Source: Prescottella defluvii (lineage in GTDB: Bacteria; Actinomycetota; Actinomycetes; Mycobacteriales; Mycobacteriaceae). Taken from it: 64,000 nt of DNA. The position numbers were made by a program, and so were the translations under genes. The DNA lies in NCBI GenBank assembly GCA_029690005.1, contig CP121458.1, forward strand, positions 2,232,001-2,296,000, given 5' to 3'. Shown here in pieces: positions 27,496 through 36,489 of this stretch (the stretch's first letter is position 1; each line of letters starts with the position of its first letter). Under the pieces are notes generated by a model. It was not told the origin of the DNA. It was given only the letters and a program-made list of their open reading frames with translations, and did no database searches.

Positions 27496-29004
27496 ATGCA
27501 GGGAATCGGTGACTGGGCCACCCGTCGGGCCCAGCTGAGCGGCGACAAGGTCGCCTTCGTGTCCGGCGACCGCTCGTGGACCTACGGAGAATTCGAGGAC
27601 CGCACGAACCGGCTGGCGAATCAGCTTCGCGATCGGTTCGGCATCAAACGGGGCGACCGGATCGCGGCGGTCGTACCCACATCCGTGGAATGTCTGGAGA
27701 TCCTCTTCGCGACTGCGAAGCTCGGTGCGATCTTCACCCCGATCAACGTCCGGCTCACCGCACCCGAGATCGGTTACGTGCTGGCCGATCTGGGTGCCGA
27801 ACTGCTCTTCGTCCACCAGGCCTTCGCGCAGGCCACGGATGCGGTCGCGGAGCCCGGTGTTCGTGTGCGCGACGTGGTCACGATGGGCGCCGAATACGAC
27901 GACCTCGTGGCCACGGCCGATCCGGCAACCGTCACGGCGACGGCCGATCGCCACGACGTGGCCGTGATCATGTACACGTCCGGAACCACCGGCCGTCCCA
28001 AGGGTGCGATGATCACCCACGAGAATCTGCGCGCCAACGCGGCGGCGGTCACCTCGGCGTTCGGGCTCCGGTCGTGCGACGTCACCGTGACGGCACTTCC
28101 GATGTTCCACATCGGCGGGCTGGGCCTGTACACGCTGCCGTTCATCTACGTGGGTGCCCGGAACGTGATCATGCCGTCGTTCGATCCCGTTGCCGTCCTG
28201 GATGCGGTCGAAGCGGAACGGGCGACGCAGCTGCTGCTGGTGCCGACGATGTGGCAGGCGGTGATGGTCGTGCCCGACCTGGAACGCTACGACCTGTCCT
28301 CGCTGGACTGCGCCCTCACTTCCGGTGCGCCGGCGCCGGTGTCGGTGCTGGACTTCCTCGCACGCAGCGGCATCCCGTTCAGGGAAGGATTCGGTATGAC
28401 CGAGTGCGCGCCGTCGGTGTCCCTGCTCGACACCGAACATGTTCGCGCGAAGGCCGGTTCGATCGGGCGGGCACTGTTCGGAATCGACACCCGACTTGTC
28501 GACGAGCTGGGCCGGGACGTGCCCGTCGGGACCGTCGGCGAGTTGCTCGTCCGCGGTGACAACGTATTCGTCGGGTACTGGATGCGCCCGGAGGAGACCG
28601 CGCAGGCGCTCCGCGACGGGTGGTTCCACACCGGTGACATGGGCCGAGTCGACGACGAGGGATTCATCACCCTCGTCGACCGCAAGAAGGACATGCTCAT
28701 CAGTGGCGGCGAGAACGTCTACTCGCGCGAGGTCGAGGTGGCCGTCTCCGCGATGCCCGGTGTGCGTGACGTCGCGGTCGTCGGTGCGACCCACGAGAAA
28801 TGGGGCGAGACGCCCGTCGCCTTCGTCGTGCTGAAGGAGGGGGTCGCGGTCACCACCGATGACGTCATCGCATTCGCGCGGCAACGCTTGGCGGGCTTCA
28901 AGACTCCCACTCGTGTCGAGTTCATCGACGCACTACCGACGACGGCGACGGGCAAGGTGCAGAAGAACGCCCTTCGTCAGCGTCTTCTCGCCGAAGTGAG
29001 CTGA
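27496..29004 (+). CDS. Acyl-CoA ligase (AMP-binding family)
   Basis: A 502-residue ANL-family enzyme that activates a carboxylic acid through an acyl-AMP. VIMYTSGTTGRPKGAMITH is the P-loop, GFGMTECAP the adenine motif, GDMGRVDDEGFITLVDRKKD the A8 hinge, and TATGKVQKN carries the A10 catalytic lysine. Length and motifs fit medium/long-chain fatty acyl or aryl-acid ligases; the substrate is unknown. GAAGGAG lies 9-15 nt before ATG 27496. It is the last gene of the PaaX-linked operon, followed by a perfect 15-bp-stem hairpin. Confidence 0.92.
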   Translation: MQGIGDWATRRAQLSGDKVAFVSGDRSWTYGEFEDRTNRLANQLRDRFGIKRGDRIAAVVPTSVECLEILFATAKLGAIFTPINVRLTAPEIGYVLADLGAELLFVHQAFAQATDAVAEPGVRVRDVVTMGAEYDDLVATADPATVTATADRHDVAVIMYTSGTTGRPKGAMITHENLRANAAAVTSAFGLRSCDVTVTALPMFHIGGLGLYTLPFIYVGARNVIMPSFDPVAVLDAVEAERATQLLLVPTMWQAVMVVPDLERYDLSSLDCALTSGAPAPVSVLDFLARSGIPFREGFGMTECAPSVSLLDTEHVRAKAGSIGRALFGIDTRLVDELGRDVPVGTVGELLVRGDNVFVGYWMRPEETAQALRDGWFHTGDMGRVDDEGFITLVDRKKDMLISGGENVYSREVEVAVSAMPGVRDVAVVGATHEKWGETPVAFVVLKEGVAVTTDDVIAFARQRLAGFKTPTRVEFIDALPTTATGKVQKNALRQRLLAEVS

Positions 29005-29022
29005 GCGAGGAGAAAGCCGGTC

Positions 29023-29060
29023 GGTGACGACCGATCGCCGTGAGCCGATCGGTCGTCACC
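29023..29060. terminator. Bidirectional hairpin terminator
   Basis: Perfect 15-bp arms (29023-29037, starting GGTGACGACC; 29046-29060, ending GGTCGTCACC) around an 8-nt loop, between the convergent ligase and a hypothetical gene. No T-tract follows, as is common in high-GC actinobacteria. Confidence 0.75.
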
Positions 29061-29066
29061 GCTCGC

Positions 29067-29408
29067 TCAGCGGTCTCGATAGGCGTCCCAACTCGCCTTG
29101 CAGGCGTGCGCGAGGCGGTCGATCCGATCCGGGTCCGCTGCCGGCCAGTCGACTCCCGGTTCCATGAGTTCCGCCGTGGCCGTCTCGCCGAGCAGGAACT
29201 CACGGCGGAACTCTGCCTGCACCGCACTGAGCGCCACCCCGGCCGCGTCCGCCCGTGGGCGCAACGCGGCGAAACGGGCGCCCGCGGAGATGATCTCCTG
29301 GCTGCCCAGGTACGGCTGGTTCAGCAGCACCGCCTCGGGGTCGGTCGTCAACCCCGCGAACCCCTTCCGGTGGGCGCCGACGAGTACCCGGATGCGGTCG
29401 GGGCTCAT
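29067..29408 (-). CDS. Hypothetical protein downstream of FGase-like gene
   Basis: A 113-residue soluble protein starting MSPDRIRVLVGAHRKGFAGL. It contains LLNQPYLGSQEIISAGARFA and an acidic C-terminal half ending CKASWDAYRDR. No domain is recognised. Its ATG (29408) overlaps the stop of the formylglutamate amidohydrolase-like gene by 4 bp, so the two are coupled and probably act together. The text QPYLGSQEI recalls Zn-amidohydrolase partners, but I make no functional claim. Confidence 0.6.
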   Translation of the reverse strand: MSPDRIRVLVGAHRKGFAGLTTDPEAVLLNQPYLGSQEIISAGARFAALRPRADAAGVALSAVQAEFRREFLLGETATAELMEPGVDWPAADPDRIDRLAHACKASWDAYRDR

Positions 29409-30160
29409 CGTGACCGGATTGTCTCCTCTCGGATCACCTTGGCGGTCCCCACGATTCGACAGTGCGACGACATCAGGCAGCAGGTCGTCGGCCGGTCGGG
29501 GACGTTCACGGCGCCGTCCCGTCGGGTCGTGTGGTTCATGGTGTCGTGGAACGACAGCGTCGTGAAATCAGTGCCGCGCTGCAGCGCCAGGTCCGCCATA
29601 CGATCGACCAGAGCGTCCCGCGTGCGCTCGTAGACACCGAGACCACGATCGGCCACCTCGGTGAACGTCTCGGCCAGACGTGTCCAGCCGGCATTGTCGG
29701 TCGGTTCGAGCAGCAGCGGGTAGAAGGAGAACGTGACCGGCCGGACCGCGTCGACGCCGGTGAGGTCGGCCCGGTTGCCGCGCCCGGCCTTTCGCACCCG
29801 GGCGAAGGCCTCCCGCAACGTCGCCTGGAGATCGGCCGGACGGGCCCGGTTGGGGTCGCGAATCATCCGCGGGTGCGGGTTCTCCACGTACACGATCCGC
29901 GGGTCGATCTCGGCCCAGCGTCGCACGATCGGCCCGGTGGACATATCGGTGAAATCGAACTGCAGCCGCCGGGTGAACTCGGGTGCGAGGAACGGTGCCA
30001 ACTCCTCGGGGATCGCGAAGCCCGAATGCGGGCAGCTCACCAGGAGATCCGCCTCGGCGACGGCCTGGTCGAGCGTTCGGTTGTCGCGGTCGGCGAAGAA
30101 GGTCAGGTCGTCGCCCGTGAATTCGGTTCCGGCAGCGAGGAAGAGCGGGTCGCCAGTCAT
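29405..30160 (-). CDS. N-formylglutamate amidohydrolase family protein
   Basis: A 251-residue protein. LLVSCPHSGFAIPEEL is the family's zinc-binding His motif, YVENPHPRMIRDPNRAR and FTTLSFHDTMNH supply other conserved blocks. FGases split N-formyl-L-glutamate to formate and glutamate in histidine degradation; other members act on different N-acyl amino acids. No hut genes are nearby, so histidine catabolism is not supported. Start ATG 30158-30160 (MTGDPLFLAAGTEF) is preferred to an Arg-rich upstream extension. Confidence 0.82.
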   Translation of the reverse strand: MTGDPLFLAAGTEFTGDDLTFFADRDNRTLDQAVAEADLLVSCPHSGFAIPEELAPFLAPEFTRRLQFDFTDMSTGPIVRRWAEIDPRIVYVENPHPRMIRDPNRARPADLQATLREAFARVRKAGRGNRADLTGVDAVRPVTFSFYPLLLEPTDNAGWTRLAETFTEVADRGLGVYERTRDALVDRMADLALQRGTDFTTLSFHDTMNHTTRRDGAVNVPDRPTTCCLMSSHCRIVGTAKVIREETIRSR

Positions 30161-30391
30161 GGCTCGACGATAGCGGCCCGGAATGCTCTGGCGCGGTAGG
30201 CAATGCGGTCGAATCGGACATCGTCGGACGCTGCGCGATGGGCGACGGGACACGTCGTCGAAGAAGCTCGAGATTCGCTGTCAAATCTCGGTTAGGCCGT
30301 ACAGACCGGCCTCCACTCATTAGTCTAGTGGATGTTCCGGACGGTCTTTGACCAGGTCGGGGCCGTCTTCCTGCGAGGATGGGAGCTCCCC

Positions 30392-30990
30392 GTGAAACTC
30401 CACAAGACTGCGGCCGTATCCGTACTGGCAATCGCGGCGTTGGGCGTCGCGAGCGGCACCGCGTATGCCGAACCCGGAGCGCCGCCGGCCCCGGCCCGAT
30501 CCACTATCAAACGCAGATCGGTGCGAACGGAGCGTCGCTCGAGACCGTCCTGGACGCGGGCACATTCCGCGTCGCGGGCAATGCGGTCGACGTCGTCGAC
30601 CCGACCGGCGCCACGGTCGGCAGCATCCCGCTGACCTACCAGGTGGCCGGAACCACCGTGTCGCTCGCGCCGTCGATCGATGGCGGCAGGCTCACCCTCA
30701 CTCCGGAGATCCCGGCGCAGGGAGTCGGCGCACTGCAGAACGTGGACGCCCGTCAGGACGCCTACGACAACATGGTCCGGCAGATCGAGCAGGGCTGGTT
30801 CAACGGTGGCGCGATGAACGCGCAGATCGGTGCCGGCGTAGGTGCGGTCGTCGGATGTGTGCTGTTCCTGTTCGTCGGCTGTATTCCGGGTGCGGCGATC
30901 GGTGGAGCGATCGGCGCGGCGACGGGCATCACGAACAACAATCCGGCGGTTCAGCCCGCCATCTTCGATTTCATCGCAACTCTCAACTGA
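30392..30990 (+). CDS. Secreted glycine-zipper protein (apparent frameshift)
   Basis: About 199 residues. GTG 30392 starts a Sec signal peptide (KLHKTAAVSVLAIAALGVAS) with cleavage after AYA. A beta-rich central domain follows (VAGNAVDVVDPTGATVGSIP), then a C-terminal glycine zipper with GAGVGAVVGC and GAAIGGAIGAATGI, which could insert in a membrane. The frame breaks at CCC 30495-30497; one more C gives PAPAPIHYQTQIG. GGGAG precedes the start by 5-13 nt. Export and membrane or envelope association are well supported; function is unknown. It is convergent with a TetR gene. Confidence 0.75.
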
Positions 30991-31008
30991 ACCGCCTCTC
31001 GGCGCGAT

Positions 31009-31638
31009 TCACCGGGATCCTGCCTCCGAGTCGGGGAGAGGCGGGCTCTGGCGGAGCAGCGCGCGCAGGTTGTCGGTCACGATTCGCGCCGAGATGGTGG
31101 GGTCGATCGCGCGCTGGATGCCCAGCCCCACACCGAGGCTGAGGATGCTGCGCGCTGCGTCGTCCGGAGGGATCGGCAGCCGGACCTTCATGGCGGCCGT
31201 GAGTGAATTCAGCAGCGCCAGAACCATTCCGTGGGCCATCGCCAGGGTGGAGGCCAGTGCCGCCTTGACCTCGGGATCGTGACGGGATGCGGCGATGAAC
31301 TCGAACTCGAGCATCGTCCACCCGACGTCGCCGAGAGTCCGTTCTGCCCAGTCCTGGACGCGCACCAGCATCGCGTCGAGATCCGGGGTCTCGTCGAGCG
31401 CGAGCAGGGCCGCAATCTCCTCGAACTTGGACGAATGGATCAGGTCCAGGACCTCGAGGCACAGCTCCTTCTTGCCGCGGAAGTTCGAGTAGACCGCGCC
31501 CTTCGAGTACCCCGCGGCGTCGGCCACCTTCTCCAGGGACGTCGCGGCGTAGCCGTCGGTCAGGAACAGGTCGCGGGCGGTCGCGAGCAACTCGGCCCGG
31601 GTGCGGGCCTGGCTCTCCGATCTGGTCAAACGTGGCAT
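31009..31638 (-). CDS. TetR family transcriptional regulator
   Basis: A 209-residue regulator. HTH at ~13-55: RAELLATARDLFLTDGYAAT and VADAAGYSKGAVYSNFRGKK. The C-terminal domain contains LEFEFIAASRHDPEVKAALA and a GLGIQRAIDPT helix. It is divergent from the patatin-monooxygenase-SDR genes with 61 bp between starts, so it very likely controls that operon and itself. The effector is probably a lipid or acyl compound given those targets, which is inference. Confidence 0.92.
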   Translation of the reverse strand: MPRLTRSESQARTRAELLATARDLFLTDGYAATSLEKVADAAGYSKGAVYSNFRGKKELCLEVLDLIHSSKFEEIAALLALDETPDLDAMLVRVQDWAERTLGDVGWTMLEFEFIAASRHDPEVKAALASTLAMAHGMVLALLNSLTAAMKVRLPIPPDDAARSILSLGVGLGIQRAIDPTISARIVTDNLRALLRQSPPLPDSEAGSR

Positions 31639-31664
31639 CCGGTCATTCTCTCCGAAGTTTGGGG

Positions 31665-31693
31665 TACCGACGGTATCTGAATTCTGTTAGCTT
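31665..31693. promoter_or_regulatory. Short palindrome and -10 box upstream of patatin gene
   Basis: TACCG-A-CGGTA (31665-31675) is a short inverted repeat, and TAGCTT (31688-31693) lies 6 nt before ATG 31700. The palindrome would sit in the -35 to -10 space, where the adjacent TetR protein could block transcription. Short arms keep confidence low. Confidence 0.35.
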
Positions 31694-31699
31694 CTGAGT

Positions 31700-32649
31700 A
31701 TGACGTCGAGTGACACACATCTCAGCCGTGGCCTGGTGATCGGATGCGGGGGCACGCTCGGGGCGGCGTGGACGGTCGCGGCGCTGGTGGCGGTACGCGA
31801 CGCGCTCGGCTGGGACCCGCGCGGCGCCGACGTCCTGGTCGGCACGTCCGCCGGTGCCGAGCTGGTGACCATGCTCGGTGCCGGGATCGGCGTCGACGAG
31901 ATCCTGGTGATGCAGTTGGGGAGTCGACGCACCCCGCGCTCTCCGGGCATCTGGCCGGCGCCCCGGGGCGGTTCCCGCCGCTGCCGCGACCGCGCCTGGG
32001 CTCGCCCGGTCTGCTGCGCCGGGGCCTGCCCACCGTGACCGGACTGAGCGGGTTGCTCCCCGAGGGTGGCGGCGACGCGGGCTGGCTGGACCGCCTCGCG
32101 ACCGGTGTCGCCGACGCGCACGGCTGGGTGCCGCACCCCGAGACCTGGTTGGTCGCAATGGACTACGCCACCGGTGAGCGCGTGGCGTTCGGTGCGGAGG
32201 GGGCGCCGAAGGCGACGCTGTCGCAGGCGCTGCGGGCGTCGTGGGCGATACCCGGTTGGATGCCGCCCGTGCCGATCGACGGTCGCCGGTTCGTCGACGG
32301 CGGCGCCGCGTCCACTGCGTCCGCGGACCTCCTCGCGGGACGAGGGCTCGACGAGGTGATCGTCCTGGCGCCCATGGCCTCCCGAGGGCGGATTCCCGGC
32401 CGCGGCCCCGCGATCCTCGAACGGACGATCCTGCGGAACTGGATGAGCGCCGGACTGGACGCCGAGGTCGCGGCGCTCGAGGCGTCGGGCACCCGGGTGA
32501 TCCGGCTCGACGCGACCGCCGAGGACCTCGCCGTGATGGGCGCCAACTTCATGGACGACCGCCGCCGTCTCGCGACCCTCGAGCACGCGCTGCGCAGCAC
32601 CCGGGCCGCCGCCGAGCGCGCCCTCACCACGACAGGAGACCACGCATGA
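31700..32649 (+). CDS. Patatin-like phospholipase (apparent frameshift)
   Basis: About 316 residues. The oxyanion motif GLVIGCGGTLGAAW and nucleophile elbow VGTSAGAEL (Ser-Asp dyad) are in the first 60 residues. The catalytic Asp lies in RFVDGGAAST, after ASWAIPGWMPPVPIDG. It hydrolyses acyl esters of lipids. The frame breaks at GGGG 31918-31921; one more G joins VMQLG to ESTHPALSGHLAG. It overlaps the monooxygenase gene by 4 bp (ATGA), so these act as one unit. The motifs are complete, so the repaired protein should be active. Confidence 0.85.
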
Positions 32650-34122
32650 GCCGCCATCACGAGGTGATCGTCATCGGCGCCGGCATTTCCGGCATCGGGG
32701 CCGTGATCCGGTTGCAGCAGATGGGAATCACCGACGTCCTCGTGCTCGAGAAGGGCGACTCGCTGGGCGGAACCTGGCGCGACAACACGTATCCCGGGTG
32801 TGCATGCGACGTGCCGTCGGCGCTGTACTCGTACTCGTTCGCGCCCAACGGTGACTGGAGCCGACTGTTCGCGGGCCAGAACGAGATTCGCGAGTACGTC
32901 GAGCGGACCGCGTCCGCGCATCGCGTCCACGAGCGGGTCGAGTTCGGGACCGAACTGCTGCGCTCGCAGTGGGACGAGGCGGCGCGGCAGTGGACCCTGG
33001 AGACGTCGGGCGGCACCTTCACCGCGAACGCCGTGATCGCCGCGGCCGGGCCGTGGAACCAACCGCTGATCCCCGACATCCCGGGGCTCGACGGGTTCAC
33101 CGGCGAGGTGTTCCACTCGTCGCGCTGGAACCACGACTACGACCTCGCCGGCAAGCGAGTGGCCGTCGTCGGGACCGGTGCGTCGGCGGTGCAGTTCGTG
33201 CCCGAGATCGCCCCGCATGTGGGACAGCTGCACCTGTACCAGCGAACCGCGCAGTGGGTACTGCCCAAGCCCGACACGGCGCTGCCCGCGCCGGTGCGCA
33301 CCGTGATGAGCAGGGTGCCCGGTGCCATGAAGGCGTTGCGGCGCACCCAGTACGGAATCATGGAGAGCCTCGGCGTGGGCTTCCGGAACCCGTGGATCCT
33401 GCGGGTGATCCAGCAGATCGGTCGGATCCAGCTGCGTGCGCAGGTGCGCGACCCGAAGCTACGGAAGGCGCTCACCCCGAACTACACGCTCGGCTGCAAG
33501 CGGCTGTTGATGTCCAACACGTACTACCCGGCGCTGGGCCGCCCCAACGTCGAGGTGCACGACAATGCCGTCCAGGAGGTGCGGGGCAACGTCGTGGTCG
33601 GCGCCGACGGTGCCGAGCACGAGGTGGACGCCATCATCTTCGGCACCGGCTTCCACATCTCGACATGCCGATCGCCGGCCTGGTGTTCGACGGGCAGGGC
33701 CGCAGCCTCGACGACCACTGGAAGGGCAGCCCGCAGGCGTACCTCGGTACCACCGTGGCCGGATTCCCCAATGCGTTCGTGCTGCTCGGTCCGGCACTCG
33801 GCACCGGACACACGTCGGCGTTCATGATCCTCGAGGCGCAGCTCGGCTACGTGGCCGCGGCGATCGCCGCCGCCCGGTCGGCCGGGTGGACGCGGATGGA
33901 GCCGCGCCCCGAGGTGCAGGCGGCATTCAACGCCGAGGTGCAAGAGGCGCTCGGCACCACTGTGTACAACGCCGGTGGTTGCCAGAGCTACTACCTGGAC
34001 GTCAACGGACGCAACAGTTTCAGCTGGCCGTGGTCTACCGGTCGGATGCGGAAGAGGTTGGGGCACTTCGACGAAGCGGCCTACCTGACGTCCACGGAGG
34101 TGGGGAGAAGGTGTCGTCGTGA
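32646..34122 (+). CDS. FAD-dependent Baeyer-Villiger-type monooxygenase (two apparent frameshifts)
   Basis: About 492 residues. VIVIGAGISGIGAVIRLQ (FAD), LGGTWRDNTYPGCACDVPS, a BVMO-like fingerprint FTGEVFHSSRWNHD (FxGxxxHxxxW, last position N), VAVVGTGASAVQ (NADPH) and IIFGTGF. Members insert oxygen into ketones; some mycobacterial relatives (mymA/ethA groups) act on lipids or drugs. Frame breaks at 33660-33662 (missing G joins HIS to DMPIAGLVFDG) and at GGGG 34102-34105 (missing G gives TEVGEKVSS and a stop overlapping the SDR start). Flanked by patatin and SDR, suggesting stepwise lipid or ketone breakdown. Confidence 0.85.
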
Positions 34123-34839
34123 CCAGGTACCCCGAGATCGCGCTCGCCGGCGCGCGGGTGCTCGTGACCGGTGCCGGACGCGGCATCGGACGCGCCACCG
34201 CGCAGGCCTTCGCCGCCCGCGGTGCCGCCGTCGCGCTCGCCGACATCGACCGGGCCGCCGTGGAGAATGCCGCCACCGGTGTCGGCACCGCGCACGTGCT
34301 CGACGTGCGGTCCCGCCAGTCGTCGGGACGCGTGCGTCGCGGAGATCGGGCCGATCGACATCCTCGTCAACAACGCCGGCGTCATGCCGGTCGGCGGGTT
34401 CCTCGCGGAGTCGGACGCGACGGGGGAGATGACGCTCGACGTCAACGTGTGGGGCCCGATCCACGGGATGCGCGCCGTGGTGCCCGGCATGATCGAGCGC
34501 GGCCGCGGGCATGTGGTGAACGTCGCGTCGCTGGCCGGCAAGATCGCGATCCCCGGGCTGGCCGTCTACAACGCGAGCAAGTATGCGGCCGTGGGACTCT
34601 CGGCCGCAGCGCGCCTCGAGTTCGCCGACCACGGCGTCAGCGTCTGCACGGTCCTGCCCAGCGCCGTCCGCACGACCCTCACGTCGGGCATCCCGCTGGG
34701 GAAGGGGCTGCCGACCGTCGACCCGGAGGACATCGCAGCAGCCGTCGTGCGCACCGTCCGCACCCGACGCGCCGAAACACCGGTGCCCGGCTACCTCGCT
34801 GCCCTCGATCTCGGACTCGCGGTGGCGCCGAACCGCTGA
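34119..34839 (+). CDS. Short-chain dehydrogenase/reductase (apparent frameshift)
   Basis: About 240 residues. VLVTGAGRGIGRATAQAFAA binds the cofactor, ILVNNAGVMPVGG is the NNAG motif, and NVASLAGKI with YNASKYA supplies the Ser and Tyr/Lys catalytic residues. It oxidises an alcohol or reduces a carbonyl, probably the partner of the monooxygenase. The frame changes near 34308-34325 between LDVRS and DACVAEIGPID. Here the net change is +1 (or -2), unlike the usual single-base loss, so more than one error is likely. GTG 34119 overlaps the upstream stop. Confidence 0.85.
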
Positions 34840-34946
34840 TGCGGCTGATCCGCCGGGTCGTCGGCGGTCAGCGCGCGCTCACGAGCGTCGACCCCACGGC
34901 GCGCGCCGACTACGACGCGCGGTTGCGGCGCACTGAAGAGGCCTGA
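34839..34946 (+). CDS. Possible 35-residue protein coupled to SDR
   Basis: ATG 34839 overlaps the SDR stop (TGATG). The product, starting MRLIRRVVGGQRALTSVDPT, is basic at the N-terminus and Arg/Asp-rich after it, with no membrane helix. Length and coupling fit a small genuine gene, but composition alone cannot prove it, and it ends 8 bp before the convergent pcd stop. Confidence 0.35.
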   Translation: MRLIRRVVGGQRALTSVDPTARADYDARLRRTEEA

Positions 34947-34953
34947 AGACCGC

Positions 34954-36489
34954 TCAGGCCGGCCCGAACTCGACGCCCTGAGCGAGGGGGAGTTCGGCCG
35001 AGTAGTTGACCGTGTTGGTGGCGCGGCGCATGTACGACTTCCAGGCGTCCGAACCGGATTCGCGCCCGCCGCCGGTCTCCTTCTCGCCGCCGAACGCGCC
35101 GCCGATCTCGGCTCCGGACGTGCCGATGTTGACGTTCGCGATGCCGCAGTCGGAGCCGTCGGCGGCGAGGAACCGCTCGGCCTCGCGCTGGTCGGTGGTG
35201 AAGATCGCCGACGACAGCCCTTGCGGGACACCGTTGTGCAGCGCGATCGCCTCGTCGAGCGTGTCGTACGCGAGCACGTAGAGGATCGGTGCGAACGTCT
35301 CGGCCCGGACGATCGCCGTCTGCGCCGGCATCCGCACGATCGCCGGCGTCACGTAGAAGGACGTCCCCGAGCCGACCCGTTTGCCGCCGGTCACGACGAC
35401 ACCGCCGTCGCCGCGCGCGGTGTCCAGGGCGGCGTGCATGGCGTGGTAGGCGGCCCCGGAGATCAGCGGGCCGACCAGGACGCCGTCGTCGAACGGGTTG
35501 CCCACTGCCAGTTGCCGGTACGCGTCGGCGATCCGGTTCGTCACGTCGTCGACGATCGAGCGGTGGACGATGAGACGCCGCAACGTCGTGCAGCGCTGGC
35601 CGGCCGTGCCCGCGGCCGCGAAGACGACGGCGCGCACGGTGAGATCCAGGTCCGCCGACGGCGTCACCACCGCCCCGTTGTTGCCGCCGAGTTCGAGCAG
35701 GCACCGGCCGAAGCGGGCCGCGACCCGCGGCGCCACGGCCCGGCCCATCCGCACCGACCCGGTGGCGCTCACGAGCGCGATCCGTGGATCGTCCACGAGT
35801 TGCTCGCCGACGACCGCGGTCCCGAGCACCACGTGATGCAGGCCGACGGGTGCATCGTGCTCGGCGGCGGCCCGGCGCAGCAAGGCGTCGCACGCGAGCG
35901 CGGTGAGCGGTGTGGTCTCCGACGGCTTCCACACCACCGGGTCCCCGCACACCAGTGCGAGCGCGGTGTTCCACGACCACACCGCGACAGGGAAGTTGAA
36001 CGCCGAGATCACCGCCACCACCCCGAGCGGGTGCCGCGTCTCCGACAGTCGGTGCCCGGGCCGCTCCGACGCCATCGTGCGGCCGTACAGCTGCCGCGAC
36101 AGGCCCACCGCGAACTCGCAGACGTCGATCATCTCCTGCACCTCGCCGAGGGCCTCGGAGCGGATCTTGCCGGCCTCGAGCGTCACCAGGTCGGCCAGAT
36201 CCGACTTGTGTTCGGCGAGCAGTTCCCCGAGCCGGCGGACCACCGCGCCGCGCCGGGGCGCGGGCACCGTGCGCCACACCTGGAACGCGTCGTGCGCGCG
36301 TCCGATCGCGGCGTCGATGTCGGCGGAGGTACTGGGGTGCAGGAAGGCCAGCACGGATCCGTCGATCGGGGTCCGCGCCGTCAGCGGGACCGGGCCGGCG
36401 TCGCCCGCGATCTCGGGAAGTGTTGCTCCGCAGCCACTGAGCGCCGCGATCGCGCGAGCTGCCAATGCGCCGGTGCCGGGATGCGTCAT
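34954..36489 (-). CDS. pcd: L-aminoadipate-semialdehyde (piperideine-6-carboxylate) dehydrogenase
   Basis: A 511-residue aldehyde dehydrogenase. GVVAVISAFNFPVAVWSWN and VVWKPSETTPLTALA bind NAD, LLELGGNNGAVV supplies the general-base Glu, and AAGTAGQRCTTLRRLI carries the catalytic Cys; SGAEIGGAFGGEKETGGGRE matches the antiquitin/Pcd subgroup. It oxidises the semialdehyde formed by Lat to L-2-aminoadipate. Start ATG 36489 overlaps the stop of hglS. The order lat, then hglS-pcd on the opposite strand, resembles the mycobacterial lat/pcd region (Rv3290c-Rv3293). Confidence 0.92.
   Translation of the reverse strand: MTHPGTGALAARAIAALSGCGATLPEIAGDAGPVPLTARTPIDGSVLAFLHPSTSADIDAAIGRAHDAFQVWRTVPAPRRGAVVRRLGELLAEHKSDLADLVTLEAGKIRSEALGEVQEMIDVCEFAVGLSRQLYGRTMASERPGHRLSETRHPLGVVAVISAFNFPVAVWSWNTALALVCGDPVVWKPSETTPLTALACDALLRRAAAEHDAPVGLHHVVLGTAVVGEQLVDDPRIALVSATGSVRMGRAVAPRVAARFGRCLLELGGNNGAVVTPSADLDLTVRAVVFAAAGTAGQRCTTLRRLIVHRSIVDDVTNRIADAYRQLAVGNPFDDGVLVGPLISGAAYHAMHAALDTARGDGGVVVTGGKRVGSGTSFYVTPAIVRMPAQTAIVRAETFAPILYVLAYDTLDEAIALHNGVPQGLSSAIFTTDQREAERFLAADGSDCGIANVNIGTSGAEIGGAFGGEKETGGGRESGSDAWKSYMRRATNTVNYSAELPLAQGVEFGPA

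Noticed and set aside
29405..30160. Histidine degradation locus
   Set aside because: The amidohydrolase family fits HutG, but no hutH, hutU or hutI gene is present, so the pathway is not assigned.
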